34,998 nt of DNA from Microvirga roseola (GTDB taxonomy: Bacteria; Pseudomonadota; Alphaproteobacteria; Rhizobiales; Beijerinckiaceae), in the NCBI RefSeq assembly GCF_020866965.1, contig NZ_JAJATX010000028.1:1-34998 (forward strand), given 5' to 3'. Positions 1 to 10,800 of this stretch are shown here, one piece after another. Numbering within the stretch: position 1 is the stretch's first letter; every line of letters begins with the position of its first letter. The notes under the pieces are model-generated. The model saw nothing but the letters and a program-made list of their open reading frames with translations, was not told where the DNA came from and did no database searches. The position numbers and the translations under genes are program-made.

Positions 1-42
1 GCATTTCGAGTGCGGTGCATTCAACCACTCTGCCACCTCTCC
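1..42 (-). tRNA. tRNA-Ser(CGA), 3' part missing (runs off window start)
   Basis: Read on the minus strand, the sequence starts GGAGAGGTGGCAGAGTGG and continues into a D-loop with GGTTGAATGCACC and an anticodon arm with loop CTCGAAA. This gives anticodon CGA (serine, UCG codons). Only the acceptor 5' strand, D arm and most of the anticodon arm are inside the window. The long variable arm and T arm expected of a serine tRNA lie beyond base 1. The gene is divergent from rplU. Confidence 0.88.
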
Positions 43-132
43 GGGGTGCGAAGGCCTTAGGGCCCGCTGGTTGAGGCCGGGTGGATATCATGGGCTTGGC
101 GGCTCTTCAAGCGCCAAAAGAAAGCTTTTTGA

Positions 133-159
133 TTGACAAAAGAAGCTCCAGGCCATAGG
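133..159 (+). promoter_or_regulatory. possible promoter of rplU-rpmA
   Basis: A perfect TTGACA (133-138) is followed 15 nt later by a weak CATAGG (154-159). A hairpin-forming stretch overlaps and follows it (about 153-176, CCATAGGG pairing with CCTCTATGG), and 127 nt later comes the rplU start, so the message would have a structured leader. The -10 match is poor. Divergent tRNA-Ser transcription must start in the same 43-302 gap. Confidence 0.3.
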
Positions 160-302
160 GAGGCTTCCTCTATGGGCGGATCAGTCTGCCCGCTTAATCC
201 ATGCGGTGGCCTGTCCGCCGTGAAACGAAGCCGGAAACTGCCAAAAAGCCAATCCGGTGGGGACCTCCCCGCTGAGAATTGGGTTTGAACACGAGGATCA
301 AG

Positions 303-695
303 ATGTTCGCAGTGATCAAGACCGGCGGCAAGCAGTATCGCGTTGCCGCCAATGACGTCATCACCGTCGCCACGCTCGCGGGCGAGCCGGGCTCCGCCGT
401 TACGTTCGACCAGGTTCTCATGGTCTCGAACGACGGCTCGACCCAAGTGGGCGCGCCCCTCGTCGAGGGCGTGACCGTGGCCGGCGAGGTGGTGGAACAC
501 ACCCGCGGCGAGAAGGTCATCGCCTTCAAGAAGCGCCGTCGGCAGAATTCGCGTCGCAAGCGCGGGCATCGCCAGGACTACACCGTGGTGCGGATCACCG
601 AGATCCTCTCTGGCGGAGCGAAGCCCAAGAAGGCTGCGGCTAAGAAGACCACCACGGCTGCGGCTGACGAAGCTGCGCCGGCCACCGCTGAGTAA
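303..695 (+). CDS. rplU: 50S ribosomal protein L21
   Basis: This is a component of the large ribosomal subunit that binds 23S rRNA. The 130-residue product starts [20 protein letters not shown], the classic L21 N-terminus, and carries the basic [17 protein letters not shown] segment near residues 77-93. The family is usually 100-105 aa; here an Ala/Lys/Thr-rich tail of about 25 residues follows the core, a common extension in Rhizobiales. ATG 303 is chosen over an upstream in-frame TTG at 279 because MFAV is the family start and GAGG (293-296) sits 6 nt before it. rpmA follows after 34 nt, the usual L21-L27 pair. Confidence 0.97.
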   Translation: MFAVIKTGGKQYRVAANDVITVATLAGEPGSAVTFDQVLMVSNDGSTQVGAPLVEGVTVAGEVVEHTRGEKVIAFKKRRRQNSRRKRGHRQDYTVVRITEILSGGAKPKKAAAKKTTTAAADEAAPATAE

Positions 696-729
696 GCGGC
701 AGCAACTGAACGGAACACGGGAGTAACCC

Positions 730-996
730 ATGGCTCACAAAAAAGCAGGCGGCTCGTCCCGCAACGGTCGCGACTCCGAAGGCCGTCGTCTGGGCGTCAA
801 GAAATTCGGCGATCAACAGGTCGTTGCCGGCAACATCATTATTCGTCAGCGCGGCACGAAATGGCATGCGGGCGCGAATGTCGGCATGGGCAAGGATCAC
901 ACCCTCTTTGCCACCACCGATGGCCGCGTCCGATTCCTTACGCGTCAAGGCCGAGCCTTTGTATCGGTCGTACCGGCCCAAGAGGCCGCAGAGTAA
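730..996 (+). CDS. rpmA: 50S ribosomal protein L27
   Basis: L27 lies at the peptidyl-transferase centre, and its N-terminal tail reaches toward the P-site tRNA. The 88-residue product begins [20 protein letters not shown], which matches the mature L27 start directly. There is no cleavable N-terminal extension of the Firmicute type. The [20 protein letters not shown] core is typical. Length is normal. A GGGAG motif lies just before the ATG (about 719-723). A strong hairpin terminator follows about 100 nt downstream, ending the rplU-rpmA unit. Confidence 0.98.
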   Translation: MAHKKAGGSSRNGRDSEGRRLGVKKFGDQQVVAGNIIIRQRGTKWHAGANVGMGKDHTLFATTDGRVRFLTRQGRAFVSVVPAQEAAE

Positions 997-1098
997 ACGG
1001 CGAGAGCAAAACGAAGGAGCTCCCGCCGGCATCACACCGACCCGGCGGATCGAAGCTCCAGACAGGCCCATAAGGCCAAGCTCAGATCCGAAAAGACA

Positions 1099-1134
1099 GG
1101 GGAGGTGGGATGTCCCACCTCCCCTTCGTCATTT
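1099..1134 (+). terminator. rho-independent-like terminator after rplU-rpmA
   Basis: The 12-base arm GGGGAGGTGGGA (1099-1110) is perfectly complemented by TCCCACCTCCCC (1113-1124) across a 2-nt gap, followed by TTCGTCATTTT. The stem is very strong but the T-tract is interrupted. It sits between the rpmA stop and the SD of the next gene. Confidence 0.7.
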
Positions 1135-1173
1135 TCGGGCCCAGGGAGGGCCCAACCGGATCGGAGCAGGACT

Positions 1174-1824
1174 ATGTTTCCCGACCTCACCCGTGACGAT
1201 GTTTTCCGCCTCGAGACCCGCCGCCTGTGGCTGCGCTGGCCCCGTCTTGCGGACGCCCAAGCCATCGTACGCCTCGCCGGTGAGAAAGCGGTCGCGGACA
1301 TGACGGCCCGAATTCCGCATCCCTATCACCCGGACGATGCCGAGCGGTTCATCTTCCAGGCCAGGCGCTCCAACGCGGATGGCCACGGGCTTCAGCTTGC
1401 TATCACCCCCCGGTCCAAGCCCAACAGCCTGATCGGCATGGTGGGGATCGGACCCGATCCCGAAACGGGCAAGCCGCATCTGGGCTACTGGCTGGGCACT
1501 TCCTGCTGGGGCCAGGGCTACGCCACCGAGGCGGCGCGCGCACTGATCGACGCCTTCTTTGCATATGGCGAGGAGGACGAGCTCACGGCGAACGCCCGGG
1601 TCATCAACCCAGGCTCCCGGCGCGTCCTGGAGAAGTGCGGCTTCGCCTATCATGGTTCCGGCCTCGTGGAGCTGCCGGCCCGGGGCGGCCTCTATCCGGC
1701 CGACCATTTCCGCCTCGACAGGCGGGCCTGGGAGAGCCTGAAGACCTGGGGGCATACGGGCCTCGTGCGCGAGCCCGTCGACGTCGAGGTCGAGCTTGAC
1801 CGGGATATCTCCCTGGCCAGTTGA
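1174..1824 (+). CDS. GNAT family N-acetyltransferase (RimJ/RimL-like)
   Basis: The 216-residue protein has the pattern of acetyl-CoA dependent N-acetyltransferases of the RimJ/RimL type. An N-terminal LETRRLWLRWPRLADAQAIV strand-helix is followed by the acetyl-CoA loop region YWLGTSCWGQGYATEAARAL (about residues 107-126), then NPGSRRVLEKCGF (about 149-161), which is the conserved N-x-x-S-x-x-(V/L)-x-E-K-x-G-F motif. The start at 1174 is supported by GGAG at 1163-1166; an upstream in-frame ATG at 1105 falls inside the terminator hairpin and is unlikely. The substrate cannot be told from sequence. An acetyltransferase between rpmA and obgE is a usual arrangement in Rhizobiales. Confidence 0.9.
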   Translation: MFPDLTRDDVFRLETRRLWLRWPRLADAQAIVRLAGEKAVADMTARIPHPYHPDDAERFIFQARRSNADGHGLQLAITPRSKPNSLIGMVGIGPDPETGKPHLGYWLGTSCWGQGYATEAARALIDAFFAYGEEDELTANARVINPGSRRVLEKCGFAYHGSGLVELPARGGLYPADHFRLDRRAWESLKTWGHTGLVREPVDVEVELDRDISLAS

Positions 1825-1831
1825 AGACGAC

Positions 1832-1862
1832 GCGCTCCCGATACGGGAGCGCTTCCCTTTTT
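1832..1862 (+). terminator. rho-independent terminator after the GNAT gene
   Basis: GCGCTCCCG (1832-1840) pairs perfectly with CGGGAGCGC (1844-1852) around an ATA loop, followed by TTCCCTTTTT. It lies 7 nt after the acetyltransferase stop codon, so the obgE-proB unit probably has its own promoter in 1863-1950. Confidence 0.85.
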
Positions 1863-1951
1863 GTCTGCGTTGATCCGAAAAAGTCTGGGCCCGGTGCATT
1901 CCCTTGCGCCGGGCCGGATCCACCTTTGCGGAAAATGCTCCAGTCCCGTAA

Positions 1952-4139
<2,188 letters not shown>

Positions 4140-4140
<1 letters not shown>

Positions 4141-4680
4141 GCAGATCCTTCGCATCGCCGGGGGCTGCGCTTTTGATATTGTTGTCGAAATAGACGTAGA
4201 CGTCTCGCCCCTCCTTCCGTCAGGCGGCGATCCTCTTCGCCCAATCCGCGAGGATGCCGGTTCCGTAGCTGCCGGCATAGCGCCCGTTGGTGCCGTGGGC
4301 TCGCACATAGACGAAGTCGGCGGTCACGACCCAGGGCGAAGGGGCGGCAGCTGGATCAGGACCGGGCCGAATTTGTCCATTAGGCCCGCCATGCGCCGCA
4401 TCACGAAGGCGATATTCTCCTCTACGTCCTTCAGGCGCTTCATGTGAGTGACGAGGCGGGACATCTTCCAAGCAAAGAGAAAGCCCTCCGGCGTGGAATC
4501 ATGCCGGTCCGCCACGGCCTTTTCCGTCGGCAGGCGGTAAAAGGAGTTATTGATCTCCGTCGTGTCGAACTGGGTGATGTAGTAGGGCAGAAAGTCCTTG
4601 ATTTTCAGGTCTTCCGGATAGAAGGAGCCCTTCCGTGGCTGGTAGTGCCAGCCGGAGGTGCCGATCCGCAGCTCTGTTCT
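4140..4680 (-). pseudogene. DUF72 (YecE-like) family gene, decayed
   Basis: Read on the minus strand from about 4680, the first half is a clear DUF72 N-terminus: [60 protein letters not shown] and FGPVLIQLPP. Near 4335-4345 the frame changes and about 80-90 codons expected in the family are missing. The next family motif, TADFVYVRAHGTNGRYAGSY, is in another frame. That frame stops at 4220 (TGA where the family has Trp). Beyond the stop, RKEGRDVYVYFDNNIKSAAP is still readable in frame. An internal deletion, a frameshift and a nonsense codon make it a pseudogene. The 3' end abuts or overlaps the proB stop. No intact gene fills 4141-4783. Confidence 0.85.
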
Positions 4681-4783
4681 TCTCAGAGCGCGAATCGCAC
4701 TCTCGGATGCGGTGCGGCTTGGCCCTCGGGCCATCTCACGTGCTATGGATTTCGGCTGTAGGGATTTTTCCCGGGACTTGGAC

Positions 4784-6121
4784 ATGGATGATACTCGTGC
4801 CTTGAGCCAGAACGCGCTCGCCGAATCCGACAACGCGACAGAGGCCGCTTGGATCGAATCCGCTGACGCTCCGGCCCTCATGGCCGAGTTGGGGCGCCGG
4901 GCGAGAAAGGCTTCACAGCGCGTCGCCCTGGCCTCGGCGGCGGAGAAGAACGCAGCCCTGAACGCCATCGCAGCATCCATCCGCGCCGCCGCGCCCCGCA
5001 TCCTTGCGGCCAATGCGGAGGATCTCGGCGAGGCCAGAGCCAAGGGGCAGCCGCCCGCCTTCATCGACCGCCTTGCTCTCGATGCGGATCGGCTCGAAGC
5101 CATTGCCGCTGCCGTCGAAAGCATTGCCGCGCTTCCGGATCCGGTCGGTCGGGTTCTGGCGAGCTTCGAGCGGCCGAATGGTCTCAAGATCGAGCGAGTG
5201 GCGACGCCGCTCGGCGTCGTCGGCGTCATTTTCGAGAGTCGGCCCAACGTGACCGCGGATGCGGGGGCTCTCTGCCTGAAGGCGGGAAATGCCGCGATCC
5301 TGCGCGCGGGCTCCGACAGTTTCCGCACCTCGTCCGCCATCGCGCAAGCCATGGGGGAGGGGCTGGAGAGGACAGGGTTGCCCGCCGATGCGAGCAGCCT
5401 CGTTCCCACCCGCGACCGGGTGGCGGTGGGGGCCATGCTCTCGGGCCTCGACGGCAATATCGACGTGATCGTGCCGCGCGGCGGCAAGAGCCTCGTGGCG
5501 CTGGTGCAGGAGGAGGCGAGGGTGCCGGTCTTCGCGCATCTGGAGGGCATCTGCCACGTGTTCGTCCACGAAAAGGCCGATCTCGGCATGGCGAAGCGCA
5601 TCGTGCTCAACGCCAAGCTGCGGCGCACCGGCATCTGCGGCTCCGCGGAAACGCTCCTGGTGGATCGCGCCTGCGCTGACACCCATCTCACGCCGCTGAT
5701 CGCTATGCTGCTCGACGCGGGCTGCGAAGTTCGCGGCGACGAAGCCGTGCAGGCAGCGGATCCCCGCGTGGCTCCGGCGACGGAGGAGGATTGGCGCACC
5801 GAATATCTCGACGCGATCATTTCGGCCAAGGTCGTGGACGGACTGGATGCGGCCGTCTCGCATATCGAGACCTACGGCTCCCACCACACCGATTCGATCA
5901 TCACCGATGACGCTGCGGCTGCCGAGCGCTTCATGGCCGAGGTCGATTCCGCCATCGTGCTCCACAACGCCTCGACCCAGTTCGCCGATGGCGGCGAGTT
6001 CGGTTTCGGAGCCGAGATCGGCATCGCCACGGGGCGGATGCATGCCCGCGGGCCTGTCGGCGTCGAGCAGCTGACCTCGTTCAAGTATCGCGTCCGCGGC
6101 ACGGGCCAGACACGTCCGTGA
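4784..6121 (+). CDS. proA: gamma-glutamyl phosphate reductase
   Basis: This enzyme reduces gamma-glutamyl phosphate with NADPH to glutamate-5-semialdehyde, the second proline step after ProB. The 445-residue product is of the aldehyde dehydrogenase superfamily. Visible motifs are [20 protein letters not shown], the cofactor region [20 protein letters not shown], the catalytic cysteine in [14 protein letters not shown], and the C-terminal [19 protein letters not shown]. The start at ATG 4784 ([11 protein letters not shown]) gives an N-terminus like other Rhizobiales ProA, although the SD is weak; an in-frame ATG at 4745 also exists. The TGA stop overlaps the GTG start of nadD (GTGA), so the two are coupled. 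Confidence 0.95.
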   Translation: MDDTRALSQNALAESDNATEAAWIESADAPALMAELGRRARKASQRVALASAAEKNAALNAIAASIRAAAPRILAANAEDLGEARAKGQPPAFIDRLALDADRLEAIAAAVESIAALPDPVGRVLASFERPNGLKIERVATPLGVVGVIFESRPNVTADAGALCLKAGNAAILRAGSDSFRTSSAIAQAMGEGLERTGLPADASSLVPTRDRVAVGAMLSGLDGNIDVIVPRGGKSLVALVQEEARVPVFAHLEGICHVFVHEKADLGMAKRIVLNAKLRRTGICGSAETLLVDRACADTHLTPLIAMLLDAGCEVRGDEAVQAADPRVAPATEEDWRTEYLDAIISAKVVDGLDAAVSHIETYGSHHTDSIITDDAAAAERFMAEVDSAIVLHNASTQFADGGEFGFGAEIGIATGRMHARGPVGVEQLTSFKYRVRGTGQTRP

Positions 6122-6789
6122 TCCACGCTCCCGTCAAGCGGCCTCCCTCCAGGTTCCGCCTCCGCCCTTCGGGACTAGCCCGCCTGCCGCAGGCCGCCCC
6201 GGGTATGCGGATCGGTCTTTATGGCGGCTCGTTCAACCCGGCCCATGCCGGGCACCGGCATGTGAGCCTCCTCGCCCTCAAGCGTCTCGAGCTTGACCGG
6301 GTCTGGTGGATCGTCACCCCCGGCAATCCCTTGAAGGACACGGGCGAGCTCGCCTCCACGGCCGAGAGGGCGGCAGGAGCGGAGGACATGGCCGGCCATC
6401 CCCGCATCGACGTGACCACCTTCGAGGAGGAGATCGGGGCCCGCTACACCGTGGATACCCTGGCCTATCTCACGCGGCGCTACCTGGGCGTGCGATTCGT
6501 CTGGATCATGGGGGCGGATAGCCTGGCGAGCTTCCACCGCTGGCGGGGCTGGCGGAGGATCGCCCGGACCATGCCCATCGCCGTCATCGACCGCCCCGGC
6601 TGGACCCTGAAGGCGGTCCGCTCCCCTGCTGCCACAGCCCTGTCCCCATGGCGAATCGGGGAGGAGCAGGCCTCAGCGCTGCCGAGCTTCGAGCCCCCGG
6701 CCTGGGTCTTCCTGCACGGCCCCCGCTCGCATCTCTCGTCCACTGCGCTGCGCCGCCTGCGGCGAACTTCTCCTTCAGGGGGACGTTGA
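6118..6789 (+). CDS. nadD: nicotinate-nucleotide adenylyltransferase
   Basis: This enzyme transfers AMP to nicotinate mononucleotide in NAD biosynthesis. The 223-residue protein carries the nucleotidyltransferase signature [20 protein letters not shown] (about 33-52), with the (H/T)xGH element, [19 protein letters not shown], and the C-terminal SSTALR element for ATP binding. The GTG start at 6118 overlaps the proA stop and yields an N-terminal extension of about 29 residues before MRIGLYGG, common in Rhizobiales; ATG 6205 is the alternative. rsfS follows, the usual nadD-rsfS-rlmH order. Confidence 0.94.
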   Translation: MIHAPVKRPPSRFRLRPSGLARLPQAAPGMRIGLYGGSFNPAHAGHRHVSLLALKRLELDRVWWIVTPGNPLKDTGELASTAERAAGAEDMAGHPRIDVTTFEEEIGARYTVDTLAYLTRRYLGVRFVWIMGADSLASFHRWRGWRRIARTMPIAVIDRPGWTLKAVRSPAATALSPWRIGEEQASALPSFEPPAWVFLHGPRSHLSSTALRRLRRTSPSGGR

Positions 6790-6973
6790 AATAACGTGCC
6801 GTTCAACCTTATCTTAGGGAACGGCGCATAGGATAGCGCTGCTGAGAAAGGGTCTGAACCTGAACCGACTATCTTCGCTTGAGGCGGATCGGAATCCGCT
6901 TCCTCCTCTCTCCGGAGCGGATGCTCCGAATGGTGAGGACATCCGGGCCGTTGCCCTGGCTTCCCTCGAGGAT

Positions 6974-7270
6974 ATGAAGGCCGAAAACACGGTCGAGATC
7001 GATCTGGCCGGAAAAACCTCGCTTGCAGATACCATGATCGTTACGTCGGGCCGTTCCCACCGCCACGTGGGCGCGATTGCCGACCGCGTGATCCAGGACC
7101 TCAAGGACAAGGGGTTCGGGAATGCACGGGTCGAGGGCCTGCCCGCCTGCGATTGGGTGCTGATCGATGCCGGCGACGTGCTGATCCACGTTTTCCGTCC
7201 CGAGGTCCGTGGCTTCTACAACCTCGAGAAGATGTGGGGCGCCGACCGTCCGCAGGACCGCGCCAGCTAA
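6974..7270 (+). CDS. rsfS: ribosome silencing factor RsfS/RsfA (Iojap family)
   Basis: RsfS binds L14 and blocks joining of ribosomal subunits in starvation. The given span is the ATG-started part, 98 aa, with KTSLADTMIVTSGRSHRHVG, VEGLPACDWVLIDAGDVLIH and FYNLEKMWG, all family hallmarks. The family's first helix is encoded upstream in frame (IRAVALASLEDMKAENTVEI, from about 6941), and the frame is open from 6818. Within that stretch there is no ATG, GTG or TTG. Only CTG (for example 6854 or 6860, preceded by GAGAAAGGG) or ATA could start it. The true protein is therefore probably about 135 aa with a non-standard start; the given start is conservative. Confidence 0.92.
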   Translation: MKAENTVEIDLAGKTSLADTMIVTSGRSHRHVGAIADRVIQDLKDKGFGNARVEGLPACDWVLIDAGDVLIHVFRPEVRGFYNLEKMWGADRPQDRAS

Positions 7271-7285
7271 CCTAAGGTCCGTATC

Positions 7286-7780
7286 GTGCGACTGAGCCTG
7301 GTGGCCGTGGGCCGTCTCAAAAGCGGCCCCGAACGGGAGCTGGTCGAGCGATACAGACAGCGGATCGAAGGCATGGGCCGGGCCCTGGGTCTGGCCGGCC
7401 TCGATATCGTCGAACTGCCCGAAAGCCGGGCGCGGCGGGACGACGACCGCCGGGCAGAAGAAGCCGTGAGCCTTTCGGAGAAGGCCGGCGCTTCCGTGCT
7501 CGTCGTGTTCGACGAGCGGGGCAAGAGCCCCTCCAGCGAGGCTTTTGCCGAGAAAATCAGACAGTGGCGGGACGAGGGCCGGCCCGGGATCGCCTGCATC
7601 ATCGGCGGGCCGGACGGCCTCGATCCCAAGATCCGCCAGCGTGCCGAGCTGGTGGTTTCCTTCGGTGCGCTCACCATGCCGCACCAGATTGTGCGGGCGC
7701 TCGTGGTCGAGCAGCTCTATAGGGCGCTGACAATCATTGCCGGACACCCTTATCATCGCGCCGGTCACGACGATTCCTGA
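7286..7780 (+). CDS. rlmH: 23S rRNA pseudouridine-1915 N3-methyltransferase
   Basis: This SPOUT-fold enzyme methylates pseudouridine 1915 in helix 69 of 23S rRNA. The 164-residue product starts at GTG 7286 with MRLSLVAVGRLKSGPERELV, then has YRQRIEG, VVFDERGKSPSSEAFAEKI and the knot region CIIGGPDGLDPKIRQRAELV. It ends in LSFG-like VSFGALTMPHQIVRALVVEQ and YRALTIIAGHPYH, the highly conserved C-terminus. Length is slightly over the usual 155-160. It lies 15 nt after rsfS, and the next gene begins 4 nt after its stop. Confidence 0.96.
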   Translation: MRLSLVAVGRLKSGPERELVERYRQRIEGMGRALGLAGLDIVELPESRARRDDDRRAEEAVSLSEKAGASVLVVFDERGKSPSSEAFAEKIRQWRDEGRPGIACIIGGPDGLDPKIRQRAELVVSFGALTMPHQIVRALVVEQLYRALTIIAGHPYHRAGHDDS

Positions 7781-7784
7781 ACGG

Positions 7785-9140
7785 ATGATCCGCTTTACCT
7801 CTCTTTCCTCCCGCAAGGCCCTGGGCCTTGCCGCATGGCTGGCTGCCTCCGCTCTGAGCCCCCTCCAAGCTCAGGAGACGCCTGCGCTTGCGCCGGAGGT
7901 GCCGGCCGGAATAATGGAGACGGCCGAGGAGAAGGCGAGGCGCGAAAACGATCTCAAGGTGCTGGAGGAGGCCATGGCGGCCAGCGCCGAGGCCCGCAAG
8001 CGCCTCGAATCGGAGATCGATGAGATCCGCTCCGACCGGGCGAGGCTCAATGCCGCACTCATTGAGACGGCCGGACGGGTCCGCGGCATCGAGGACCGGA
8101 TCCGCGCCCTGGAGCAGCGGCTCCTGACCCTGACCGCCAGCGAGGCGGCGATCCGCCGCTCGCTCGAGAGCAGGCGAGGGGTCATCGTCGAAGTCTTTGC
8201 CGCCCTCCAGCGCATGGGCCGCCGTCCGCCACCGGCCGTTCTGGTCAGGCCGGAGGACATGCTGGAGGCCGTCCGGGCCTCCATTATGCTGGGGGCAGTG
8301 CTGCCCGAGCTCAGGACCGAGGTCGATATCCTGGCCACTGATCTGGCCGAGCTCGTGCGCCTCAAGGAGGCGATCGCCACCGACCGCACGACCCTCAATC
8401 AGGAACTGGTCGCGCTCAATGGAGAGCAGCAGCGCCTCGCCGCCCTCATGGATGCACGCCAGGCCCGGATGGCCGAGGTCGAGCGGAGCGTCGGGGCCGA
8501 GCAGGAAAAGGCTGCGGAGCTTGCCCGTCAGGCAGGAACTCTCAAAGAGTTGATCGACCGGATGGAGCAGGAGATCGCAGGCGCTCGCCAGGCCGCCGAG
8601 GAGGCACGTCGGGCCGCAGAGGCCCAGAAGCGGGAGACGAAGGAGCGCTTCGCCCAGGCCGCCTTCCGAGACCCGGCGCGGCTGGCCCCGAAGATCCCGT
8701 TTTCCGAGGCGCGGGGCCTCCTTCCACGTCCCGTCAGCGGCGAGACCGTCCAGGATTTCGGGTCGGATGACGGCTATGGCGGAACGACGCGCGGCATTTC
8801 GATCACAACCCGGCCCAAAGCTCCTGTAGTATCACCTGCCGACGGGTGGGTAGCCTTTGCGGGACCCTTCCGTTCCTATGGTCGACTCTTGATCATTAAT
8901 GCCGGCGGTGGATATTATGTTCTTCTGGCCGGGATGGACCGGATCAATGTCGATGTCGGGCAGTTCGTGCTCGCGGGCGAGCCTGTTGCGACGATGGGAG
9001 AGGAACCTCTCATGTCTTTGATGGGCAGTACCATAGAAAAGAACAATCCCGTTCTCTATGTTGAGTTCAGGAAAGACGGCGGATCGATTGATCCAGGTCC
9101 ATGGTGGACGAAATCGCAAGGCGAAAAGGTTCGCGGATAA
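7785..9140 (+). CDS. EnvC-like murein hydrolase activator (degenerate M23/LytM domain)
   Basis: This is an exported coiled-coil protein with a C-terminal LytM fold, expected to regulate cell-wall amidases at division. The 451-residue product has a signal peptide (about 1-30, ALGLAAWLAASALSPLQAQ), long charged coiled coils (about 40-290), and an M23-like domain (about 315-440, SPADGWVAFAGPFRSYGRLL). The zinc ligands of active M23 enzymes look absent: the usual HxxxD and HxH positions read GISITTRP and YYVLLAG, and LYVEFRK replaces LHFE. This argues for an activator rather than an enzyme. ATG 7785 is chosen over TTG 7737 because it gives the signal peptide. The stop overlaps the ctpA start (TAATG). 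Confidence 0.88.
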   Translation: MIRFTSLSSRKALGLAAWLAASALSPLQAQETPALAPEVPAGIMETAEEKARRENDLKVLEEAMAASAEARKRLESEIDEIRSDRARLNAALIETAGRVRGIEDRIRALEQRLLTLTASEAAIRRSLESRRGVIVEVFAALQRMGRRPPPAVLVRPEDMLEAVRASIMLGAVLPELRTEVDILATDLAELVRLKEAIATDRTTLNQELVALNGEQQRLAALMDARQARMAEVERSVGAEQEKAAELARQAGTLKELIDRMEQEIAGARQAAEEARRAAEAQKRETKERFAQAAFRDPARLAPKIPFSEARGLLPRPVSGETVQDFGSDDGYGGTTRGISITTRPKAPVVSPADGWVAFAGPFRSYGRLLIINAGGGYYVLLAGMDRINVDVGQFVLAGEPVATMGEEPLMSLMGSTIEKNNPVLYVEFRKDGGSIDPGPWWTKSQGEKVRG

Positions 9141-10456
9141 TGCGCAAACTATCCATTTTGATTCTCGGTGCGGCTATCGGCGCAGGCAGCGCGACCATGG
9201 TGTCGCAGACGGACCTACTCTCCTCGACGAGCGCGGTCGCCGCCTCGGCCGATACATACCGCCAGCTGAGCCTTTTCGGCGATGTTTTCGAAAAGGTGCG
9301 TACGGATTACGTTGAGAAGGCGGATGAGTCGAAGCTCGTCGAATCGGCCATCAACGGCATGCTGACTTCGCTCGACCCGCATTCGAGCTACATGGATCCC
9401 AAGAGCTTCCGCGACATGCAGGTGCAGACCCGCGGCGAGTTCGGAGGCCTGGGTATCGAGGTCACCATGGAGGAAGGTCTGGTGAAGGTGGTGACCCCCA
9501 TCGACGACACGCCCGCCTCCCGCGCCGGCATCTTGGCCAACGACATCATCACCCATATCAATGGCGAGCAGGTTCAGGGCCTCAACCTGAATCAGGCCGT
9601 TGAAAAGATGCGCGGCCCGATCAACTCCTCGGTCACCCTCAAGGTCCAGCGCAAGGAAGCGAAGGATCCAATCGAGGTGAAGCTGACCCGCGAGACGATC
9701 AAGGTCCGTCCCGTGCGCGCCCGCGTCGAGGGCGACATCGGTGTCCTGCGCATTACGCAGTTCAACGAGCAGACCTACGAGGCGCTCCGCACCGGCATCG
9801 ACAAGCTGACGAACGACATCGGCGCCGACAAGGTGGCCGGCTTCGTCATCGACCTGCGCAACAATCCGGGCGGCCTGCTCGATCAGGCTATCATGGTCTC
9901 CGATGCCTTCCTCGACCGCGGCGAGATCGTTTCGACCCGCAGCCGCAATGCCGAGGATACGCAGCGGTTCAGCGCCAAGGCCGGCGACCTGACCAAGGGT
10001 AAGCCGCTGGTCGTGCTGGTCAACGGCGGCTCGGCTTCCGCTTCGGAGATCGTGGCCGGCGCCCTGCAGGACCACAAGCGCGCAACGGTTCTCGGAACCC
10101 GCTCCTTCGGCAAGGGCTCCGTGCAGACCATCATCCCGCTCGGCGGCAACGGGGCCGTGCGCCTGACGACGGCGCGCTACTACACCCCGTCCGGCCGCTC
10201 GATCCAGGCCAAGGGCATCGATCCTGACGTCGAGGTGCTGCAGGAGATCCCCGAGGAGCTGAAGGGCAAGGACGAGACCAAGGGCGAAGCCGGCCTGCGC
10301 GGCCACCTGAGCAATGGCGGCGAGAAGGAAGAGCGCGGCGGATCGTCTGCCTATGTCCCGCCGGATCCGGCCAAGGACAAGCAGCTCACCGCTGCCTACG
10401 ACCTGATCCACGGCGTTCGCAAGGGCGCAGCCAACACCACAACGGTTCCGAACTAA
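9140..10456 (+). CDS. ctpA: carboxy-terminal processing protease, S41 family
   Basis: This periplasmic serine protease recognises C-termini of substrates. The 438-residue product has an N-terminal signal or anchor (1-36, LSILILGAAIGAGSATM), a PDZ domain (about 95-170, GEFGGLGIEVTMEEGLVKVV), and the S41 core with VIDLRNNPGGLLDQA. The catalytic Ser lies in GGSASASEIVAGAL (about 296-309) and the Lys in RSFGKGSVQTI (K325), a Ser-Lys dyad. The charged linker near 390-415 (KGKDETKGEAG) is not conserved. ATG 9140 overlaps the envC stop by one base. The EnvC-CtpA pair is a standard Rhizobiales unit, consistent with a link to amidase control. Confidence 0.96.
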   Translation: MRKLSILILGAAIGAGSATMVSQTDLLSSTSAVAASADTYRQLSLFGDVFEKVRTDYVEKADESKLVESAINGMLTSLDPHSSYMDPKSFRDMQVQTRGEFGGLGIEVTMEEGLVKVVTPIDDTPASRAGILANDIITHINGEQVQGLNLNQAVEKMRGPINSSVTLKVQRKEAKDPIEVKLTRETIKVRPVRARVEGDIGVLRITQFNEQTYEALRTGIDKLTNDIGADKVAGFVIDLRNNPGGLLDQAIMVSDAFLDRGEIVSTRSRNAEDTQRFSAKAGDLTKGKPLVVLVNGGSASASEIVAGALQDHKRATVLGTRSFGKGSVQTIIPLGGNGAVRLTTARYYTPSGRSIQAKGIDPDVEVLQEIPEELKGKDETKGEAGLRGHLSNGGEKEERGGSSAYVPPDPAKDKQLTAAYDLIHGVRKGAANTTTVPN

Positions 10457-10514
10457 AGATCGGACCGGCGGGCTCTGTCCTGACAGGGCGTGGTTCTCGG
10501 AACCGGTGAAAGCC

Positions 10515-10548
10515 AAGCCTGACGGTCTCCAAGCCGTCAGGCTTTTTC
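10515..10548 (+). terminator. rho-independent terminator after ctpA
   Basis: AAGCCTGACGG (10515-10525) pairs perfectly with CCGTCAGGCTT (10534-10544) around an 8-nt loop and is followed by a T run. It closes the long proB-to-ctpA transcription run. From here to 10800 (about 250 nt) no convincing gene is seen; a 60-codon open frame at 10570-10752 has no recognisable features. Confidence 0.9.
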
Positions 10549-10800
10549 GATTCCGGCCCAGGAAGCGGTTTGCGCATCCATGAGACCGCAACCGGCGACG
10601 CAGGCCCTCGGCTTGCCGTCATCTCGGACGCAAAGCCGGTTCTCACTTTTCCCGAATGGTTTCGACAATCGCCACGAAGTGCTTGTGCCGGAGAGATTGA
10701 GGCTGCACTCTCAGGGAAATATCGGGAACCATCATTGATCGCTCGGCGATGAATGAAATCGGCAAGGTCGGGTTCTCGCAAGAATGGGAGTAAATGTCGG

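Noticed and set aside
4681..5829. Long - strand open frame running opposite proA and into the DUF72 relic
   Set aside because: Only its last part (below 4680) resembles a family. The rest is antisense to proA and is Ser/Arg/Ala-rich, typical of GC-biased shadow frames.
10570..10752. 60-codon open frame between ctpA and rppH
   Set aside because: No SD, signal, domain or conserved feature is seen; it overlaps the probable rppH promoter region.
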